Origin: Bolinopsis microptera
Taxonomy: Eukaryota; Ctenophora; Tentaculata; Lobata; Bolinopsidae
Direction of reading: 5' to 3'
NCBI RefSeq assembly: GCF_026151205.1
Contig: NC_087082.1
Location: forward strand, 19,676,494 to 19,740,493
DNA: 64,000 bases
Positions within the stretch are counted from its first letter, which is position 1. Each line of letters begins with the position of its first letter. Below are positions 57,062 to 64,000 of this stretch, one piece after another. The notes below the pieces were generated by a model that made no database searches, had not been told where the DNA came from, and saw only the letters and a program-made list of their open reading frames with translations. The position numbers and the translations under genes are program-made.

Positions 57062-58349
57062 TTATAGTAGCCAAACCCGGTTAAGCACTGTAACCAAAAC
57101 TACTCCAGCACTTCCTTTGCTCGGTTTACCATCCGTCCCGTAAAGAGCAAACTGAACTTCATCTGTAATAGTAAGCAATGCTTTAGACGATTATAATTAT
57201 CAAATGCAGAGAGTTCAATTTAAATACATTATATATTAAGACTTTTTCAGTCTGATCAGTTTATTTAACATTATATCCCATCGTACTTGGGATAGAACTC
57301 TTCCCATGTACGCAGTCGCACATTTCTGGGGATTAAGCAATGGTACTATAACGGTACACAAAATTCGACGGTATATAATCTGGCAAGTTTTAGAATTTTT
57401 GCAGTACTTCATTAACATGAACACTAACAGCATCTAACCTTAAAAAGTCCAAACTATTTGGTCAGATATATAAAGTTGAGTAGTTAAATTAATAAAACAA
57501 ATATCTAATAAAAAAATATTTATTTTTACGGCACAATCAAACAATATCAATAATAGATAAATCAGGGGACCGGAGGTTTGAAGAGGTTTCAAGTGCCGAA
57601 GGCCACTGCTTATCTTTAGGATTTGAGAGTGACCTGTGCTTGAAACCATCCACTACGTCCATATACTTATTATACAAATATAGAAAAACAAAATTATCTA
57701 AAATTGCTTATTGGTCTAGTTTGGTGACATGCTGGAGAGCCCAGTTGAGTTTTAGTTTATGTTTAGGTTTTAAATTATAGTCTAAAAGGTTAGCCATGTT
57801 TCATGGCAGAGAGAGATATCATGTGTGCAGAGCCGTACCGGATGTAGAATTTGAGATATAATATAGATTAGTTACCAATTACTGATATCTGGATATTATC
57901 CGGTTGGAAGAGACAAGGACAAGTGAATAATATCCAGATATCAGTATTTCAATCATGAGACTAATAAACAGCGAATTACTCCGTTATTTGATAGTTACCA
58001 ATTACCATATATTAGGGTTATCTCGATTTTGGAGGGATAGCAAGTGCTTTTTAAGGTTAGATTTAATAATACCTGGCTGATAAGTTGCAAAAGCAATGTT
58101 GGTAAAACTTAAATTCCTAAATTAGAATCATGTCGCGAATTGTTTTATTACACTCACTAGGGCATTTCTTTGTGTTGCAGATCTGGTACTCGGTACTATT
58201 CCCACAATATGATCTACCCAATGGGGTACCCAAAAAATTCATTGTATCTTTATCTTGACACCTCCTATATCTGGATCTAGTGCCTCCTCCACAGTCGGCT
58301 GAACAATCTGACCAGCTATAGAAATCACCCCAAGAAAATCTTTCAAGAT
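57062..58349 (-). CDS. 3' end of a thrombospondin type 1 repeat protein (two exons)
   Basis: Exon 58349-58158 encodes one TSP1 module: WGDFYSWSDCSADCGGGTRS, then six paired Cys to CNTKKCP, with the W-x-x-W-S-x-C-S-x-x-C-G-G-G core. It is a symmetrical phase 1-1 exon (acceptor TTTCAG, donor GTGAGT), the usual type for shuffled extracellular modules. A terminal exon, 57162-57062, begins in the matching phase and encodes about 32 residues ending in a hydrophobic VVLVTVLNRVWLL. A short upstream exon ending at 58879 (PT at its end, donor GTAAGC) would join in the right phase but is tentative. TSP1 modules are found in secreted and membrane adhesion or matrix proteins. Remaining exons must lie above 58.9 kb or outside the window. 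Confidence 0.6.
57163..58157. other. Intron and repeat between TSP1 exons
   Basis: Intronic. Around 57875-57950 GATATCTGGATATTATCC and its near-complement form a short inverted pair. No other signal. Confidence 0.45.
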
Positions 58350-59487
58350 CTGAAACAGTCATGTATAGTATACTAAAATCCCGCTAGTCAAAATCATTTA
58401 TGTTTAAACTCTAATCTATTCACCATTTAACTCTAAGGATCTGTACTGCATAAAGTATGGATTTTATTTGAAATTGACGACAACGTTAAAAGTATTCGAA
58501 TTCCCTAATCGATACCATTTACCGCATCAAAAATATATCAATCAGAACCAAAGTTATGAATAGTTATAGCGTGAGCGTAAATGTGAGCTAGTCATGACGT
58601 ATCATCAAAAGATAAAAGCATAAAGCATAACAACGCACGTTGCAAATCTGTTTTGCTCGCGCACTGGCAATGTTTTGATGTTGCTACACAACGGCGCAGG
58701 TAACCTTTAACGAAATTACGACACTATTCTAACGTTTATTTTACCTCACTTCCGACGTTAATTATAAGAAATCTAAAGCCTAAATCTAAATTCTATATAC
58801 CTATATTCCTATCCTTTTTTTACAACCCTGCTAAAAATGAAGAGGTTTCAACCCATTTGCGAGCTGAAATTAGCTTACCTGTTGGACATTTTTGGTCGAT
58901 GTCCCTGTTGCCGGGGGGATTTCGTCAAGTTTAAAATATAGTATAGATTGTTGGAACCCTGTTCTTGGGTTAATTAAATAACAAATAATACTCAATTATT
59001 ATAAATACAAATTAGATGAATAAAGAGGTTATAGAAATAAATGGTGTTTCAAATGTAACCTTGTTACTCTATGTACTCACCCTCAAATAGTGAATGAGTG
59101 ATTAAAAGGTGATTGGTGTGACTCAGCTACTCACACTGCTATAACTAATACACAAATCAATACTAAACTAAATAATGTCTTTTTACTATTAGATTAAACT
59201 ACTATTAAATTAAAACTACTACTCCTGATGATGATGTTCTTCTTACTATATGAGGGACTTCTGAATGATGAGAACTTCAACTAAACTGGAACTGATAACT
59301 ATAAAACAAAACCCTGGGGGAAAACAACCGTGAGTAAAGTGAAAGGTAAACCACGTGAAACTATAATGAAAGTCAAAGAGGAAGCGGGAACTCCTAGACT
59401 AAACTACTAAACTATAACTATAAACTACTTACCACTCTTTCCACGTCACAGAACACAGATAGTATCTGTCGACTGGAATCTGTGGGA
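58350..59487. other. Upstream part of the TSP1 locus
   Basis: Only the tentative exon end at 58879 was found. The rest is AT-rich. Confidence 0.4.
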
Positions 59488-59645
59488 TCACTAAAACAAC
59501 GTCACTCTTCTCCCTTCTGCTACGCTAGAGTCTGGAGTCGACAACGTCACTCCTCTCCCTTCTGCTTCGCTAGAGTCTGGAGTCAACTAAACACTGGACA
59601 CTCCTCTCTCTTCTGTTACACAACTAGAGTCTGGAGTCGAACCTT
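59488..59645. repeat. Three tandem units of about 55 bp
   Basis: CTAGAGTCTGGAGTCGA is repeated three times with CACTC(C/T)TCTCCCTTCTGCT between. The plus frame across it is a repeat translation. Confidence 0.85.
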
Positions 59646-62574
59646 GTCTGCCTTCTGGAGTCCCTTTACCCCAACACTGTATATACAATTACATCACTGG
59701 AACTAAACCTTTGCTAAAGTGAGATACAGGGTTAGTAATATGAAGTACAAAAACAAGCTACAAATACAATTAAGATTCTAACATAGATAACCAGAAAAAC
59801 TATGTGTTCGTCAAATATGTGGTTCAACTAACTACATACTTAAATGATTATTAAGAACTAGTACTTGGTTCAATCGAACATTCTTCCCGGCTGCCCGCAT
59901 AGACTAAGTCTGTCTAGCCCAAATTTATTCTTATGAAATTCGTTGACCATAACTCGCACTATTTTCACATCAAACACCTTTTTTAGAACAACTTCTTATG
60001 TAGTTCCCACTGCGAGCTGATCATTCGCGAGGTGAAAATGAGCGCTGGGGACGATCTCTCTGAAATTTTGCCTGTTGGTTCAGTGGACGATTTTAGCCAC
60101 AGCGCCTTAAATTTAGCACGATCGTCCATAATCACACAAAGTTACAGCTAATTTAGTGATGTAAACACTCGTCGCAATATACTGGAATTGAATCGAGCGC
60201 GTTACTATGGTTACTGCGCGTTGATATGGTTACTAGATTTAGATTAGATTCATCGTTTTAGCGCGCGTAGCATGTAGCATTATTACAATTCTATCATATT
60301 GTCATATTATTATTAGATGCACGAGTTTAGCCGCATTTTACATTTAATTTCAGGAATCTGCAAGATTTGTAATCGATTAGATAATATTTAATTTCGTTCT
60401 TCATTCCTTGCTTGGCGGTCCTCATTTATGTATGTATTTTACCTGGGAGCGGGAACTCCAGGCTACGCTTTTCATTAACCGGATGTAATTTTCATAAACC
60501 GATTAGAGTTTAGTCAGTATGACATGCTGATCGCCGCCAGACAGTTGAAAATTGGTTTCATACACATAAAATTGATTGTGTCATATCTGAGTTCTTGGCT
60601 GTATTTCGAAACCTCAGTCATAAAAGTGCAGTTGTGGGTTTTTACCGGCCTAAATAAAAAGTCAAGTTTACAGGACATTTCTGGGGAACCTTACTATGTG
60701 TTTTACTTAACAAGATCAAAGATGCGAAGGTGAGGAAAAGGAAGCGTGCATTCGAGAGCGTATCATCTTGTACATTATATTACCCCGATCTGAAGTTTGA
60801 TGACTAGAAAACAGTGAATACAATTAATATGTTTATTAATATTATTATCGAACTTCATATTATATTGTTTATCCTAAGTAAAGATCTGATAACTCTACAA
60901 CAGGGATCGGTTAAACTATAAATGGAAACAATTTAAATACTGAAACATAAACTAGTGTTAACATATCTATAATACGTTAACTTAAAATTACATCAACTTG
61001 CAAGATTTAAAAATTTTCCCTATAAAATACAGAGGCAATATCAAATATGGCACAGTTCAGTCAAATGAAAAAATCTGTTTGTTGATGGCACTGAAGAATA
61101 TTTTGAAAAAAGCTACAATGAAAGTTGAAGGAACAGTTAAAGGAACACTATACCAATTTCAGAATGTAAATTTTCGTGTTTAAATATCATACTTTATAAG
61201 GTATAAAGTTTCGTATTATTAATCAAAAGTTGGTGTAATATCACACGTAACACGTTTTAGATATTAAACAGAAGAAAGTTTATTGTCCTAGATCAAGAGC
61301 TGCTTATTTCTCACAAGCAGTGTGCTCGGGGTTCTGTTCTTCGATTCTTGCTACCTTTGTCTTCCGCACGCAAGTAGGAGTACCCTGAGGATTAGAGGCA
61401 ATAATAATAATAACGCTTTATTTGTATACCGCTTAGGCCGTATAATCAACCATGAATTATTAAAATTTTATAGTTCTACAATTGGAACCTGCGACTTGTT
61501 TTGCAGTGAATCACAATCCAGACGAAATGTGTAATTTTAAAAAGTATAGGTACACACCTGTCCGTAGTTTCTCGTACATCACGCGTGACGTCCGGCTAGA
61601 AGGAGTTTCTCCCAGGTCTGCTGTCTAGGAAGAGAGAATGGGAGATGAGAGCTGTTTGAGCAGATGAGATGGTGGTCCAAAAGAAACTGCTGGGAGCCTG
61701 ACAGAAAACCATATTGCAAGCCCCGAAACGGTGTCAGGTTTGTGACTGAAGATTCTGATCAAGCTCAGGTTTGAGTCTACACAGTGTCGCCACTTGCCGA
61801 TGCCAGTTGATGCGACAGGACACTGATTTAAGTGGGAAGTTGTGTCTGAGAAACAGCGTGTGGTTCGGGTGCCGGTTGAACGCATGTAATAGGGAGGGTA
61901 TATCCGTATTTCGCTGCTAGGAGGTGGTCCGCAGATTGCGTGAAGATGCCTACTTTTAAACCTATCAATAGGTTCAATAGGTAGGTGTTAGTGATGCAGT
62001 GCTTGACCCGGTAGTTAAGGCTTCCCCGTTTCTCGCTCATTTGTGCTCCGATGTTCTTGTGACCTCTGCAGGGGTCAAGTGCAGGATGAGGGACATGGCC
62101 GACCAGGAGAAGGTTGTTTTTGAGAGGTATTTTTATACAGTTTAACTGTATCATTACCCTTGGAAATCTCTCGACCCAAACGATGCCAAATTCTGCCTCC
62201 GAGCACAAGTACTTTGTAGGGGGTCAGCGAGTCATTTCATGTCTATTGTTCAATGTCGTTGAGTACAGGGGAAGTTAGCTGCTGTCTACTGCCGTTATTC
62301 TCCAATTCTTAGAGTTCGTCTTTTTGCACGTGAGTAAGTTTCCTGGGGAAAATAAATAGTCAACCAAAAATTATTAATAATAAACATAGATGGACTCCCC
62401 ACAATTATAACCAGTAAATCTGACACCTGCTAGCTGGCGTAAATTTAAAATTTAACACGCAGTGCGCGCGCCGCGCGCTAAAAATATCTCAAATTTGAAA
62501 ACTGATGTGGTTCTTACCGAAAATCGGATTCGCGCCAGCCGCCATCAGAAGATGCAGTAGATGAATTCATAAAT
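59646..62574. other. Mostly unassigned
   Basis: At 60037-60160 both strands have short open frames with protein-like wording (minus: DDRAKFKALWLKSS; plus: GDDLSEILPVGSVDD), undecided. Around 61390-61510 there is AATAATAATAACGCTTTATT followed by mixed sequence, which has the look of a non-autonomous repeat end. The minus frames at 61625-62208 carry no motif. Confidence 0.35.
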
Positions 62575-63060
62575 TTGGAACATGGGCACACCACAGTATT
62601 GGCCGTATTTGAGTGCTGGGAAGGTTCAGTTCGGATTTCTAAGATGGATATAGCCGTTAGCTAGGCCTAGGAACCATAAAAAGTTGTATAAAACTACCCA
62701 TGGAATGACCAGAAATGAACGAAAATGAACATTCTTCTCAAAGTGCTCAGAATGGTTTAAAATGGGTCGGAAAGTGTTTATATTAGTCCTAGGACCACTC
62801 AAACCAAGTTTGAGAATCATTGCATGTCTAGAACCGATGTTACCAATGTTCCAAAATGTCCCAATTTTGGCACAATAATCCTCCTGAGAATCCAGATTTT
62901 TGGAACATGGGCACATCGAAGTATTGGCTGTATTTAAGTGCTGGGAAGCCTCAATTCGGTTTTCTAAGATGGATGTAGGTAAAAACTAGGCCTAAGAGCC
63001 ATCAAAACTCAAATAACATTACCCAGGTTCATGGAATGTATGGAAAATGAACAAAAATGA
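62575..63060. repeat. Two diverged direct repeats, about 320 bp apart
   Basis: GGAACATGGGCACA, GTATTGGC(C/T)GTATTT and TTTCTAAGATGGAT recur at about 62577-62735 and 62900-63060. Two units only, with no terminal structure. Confidence 0.7.
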
Positions 63061-64000
63061 AAATAGTAGTTGAGATGGTGGAAACATTTGAGACAATTTT
63101 GGAAACATGCTTTTACAGCCGTATTTATGCTTGTACTGACTTGGACACGTTCATAAAAAGGTGGCACTAGAGATTGATTTTTCACTGCCAAAATTGTGTG
63201 AAGCATTTTAAAATACTTGTATCTCAAGGAGTATGCTATGAAAGTTAACCAAATTTTAATGTGGTCCAAAAAGATTCAAATGTCACATAATAAAGTCATT
63301 CATCTCTTTATATCTGTTAATTGTGCAGATATGAGCCAGAAATCACAAAATATTCATTTCTTGCACCTCTAATGATAAATTTACATTCTGTGAGTGTGTC
63401 CTGCTTCTCAATGTGATTATTGAACCTTTTTGAGATAGCTGAGTGTTAAAAGTGCAAAGAATCACCGGTTAAATGTGGAGTTACGATGCAATTATCACAT
63501 ACAGGGTTAATTCTGACTAAGTATTTTAGAATGATGAATGTGATATGAATATCAACGGAATGATTGTAACAATGAACTCTATCAATCACAATTATATCAT
63601 GCTAACTAATATTTAGAGAATTTAGATGGTTAAAAGTGCCATAATGAGTCAAAAATCACATAAATGAGCATGTATTGAAATGATGCTGTATCAGGGGAAT
63701 GTACACTGTCCATTTGAAGACTGTCCATTAGTACTCCGATGAAAAAGCGATGAATGTCGATTTGCCGTGATTCTAGCTTTGTGTGTTATTGTGTGATTTC
63801 AATGCACGGCAATGAAGGGACTCAGGTACCACGATCTGGCAGACAAACATGTCTGAACAGACATAGCGAGTCAGATCTGGTTCAGGAAATTTTATCGTTA
63901 AAGAGATATTCATATTTCATATGAATCAATACTCAGGTTTCTAATTTTGGACTCGCCCGGGGTTTGATTATGATACTTTGAGGAATGACATTTGATTTAT
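63061..64000. other. AT-rich end of the window
   Basis: I see no gene, repeat or site that I can support here. Confidence 0.5.

Overview
The window is eukaryotic, AT-rich and animal-like. It carries spliced orthologues of conserved animal genes (prefoldin subunit 1 and PITHD1), a class II glutamine synthetase, a thrombospondin type 1 exon and BTB proteins. These sit among LINE fragments, cut-and-paste transposons, fold-back repeats and minisatellites. I cannot name the species. A marine invertebrate (cnidarian, ctenophore or similar) is a reasonable guess, not a demonstrated one.

Layout. 1-2.1 kb: a 5'-truncated LINE inside a GGA-rich repeat. 2.1-4.6 kb: an orphan exon and an 888-bp pogo-like element with near-perfect inverted ends. 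4.65-19.6 kb: PFDN1 on the minus strand, four exons reconstructed to 122 codons. Its 12.8-kb second intron holds an intronless glutamine synthetase (plus strand), a sulfotransferase-like P-loop gene (minus strand), a MITE and a 3.9-kb Academ-like transposon. 20.3-31.4 kb: a run of minus-strand genes, namely a 148-codon RS-rich gene of unknown function, two tandem BTB genes, a Gfo/Idh/MocA dehydrogenase with a broken 3' end, and PITHD1. Between the BTB genes lies a decayed copy of the dehydrogenase 3' end. 31.8-35 kb: a 29-bp minisatellite and a retrotransposon fragment. 35.15-38.63 kb: a spliced DDE transposon with a TATG target-site duplication. 39-56.8 kb: almost entirely repeats, including large fold-back elements, a second decayed Academ-like copy in the opposite orientation, and a 1.24-kb deletion derivative of the DDE transposon. 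57-64 kb: two or three exons of a TSP1 gene and low-information or repetitive DNA.

Two observations cut across the window. First, every protein-coding start I can defend lies 0-27 nt downstream of a 3' splice-site-like CAG. This includes intronless genes, and the genes are mostly co-oriented and close together. That is what spliced-leader trans-splicing would look like, though 5' UTR introns are the alternative. Second, conserved genes such as PITHD1 carry single-base gaps in short homopolymers while their splice sites and motifs are intact. Some of the frameshifts here may therefore be assembly errors rather than real decay.
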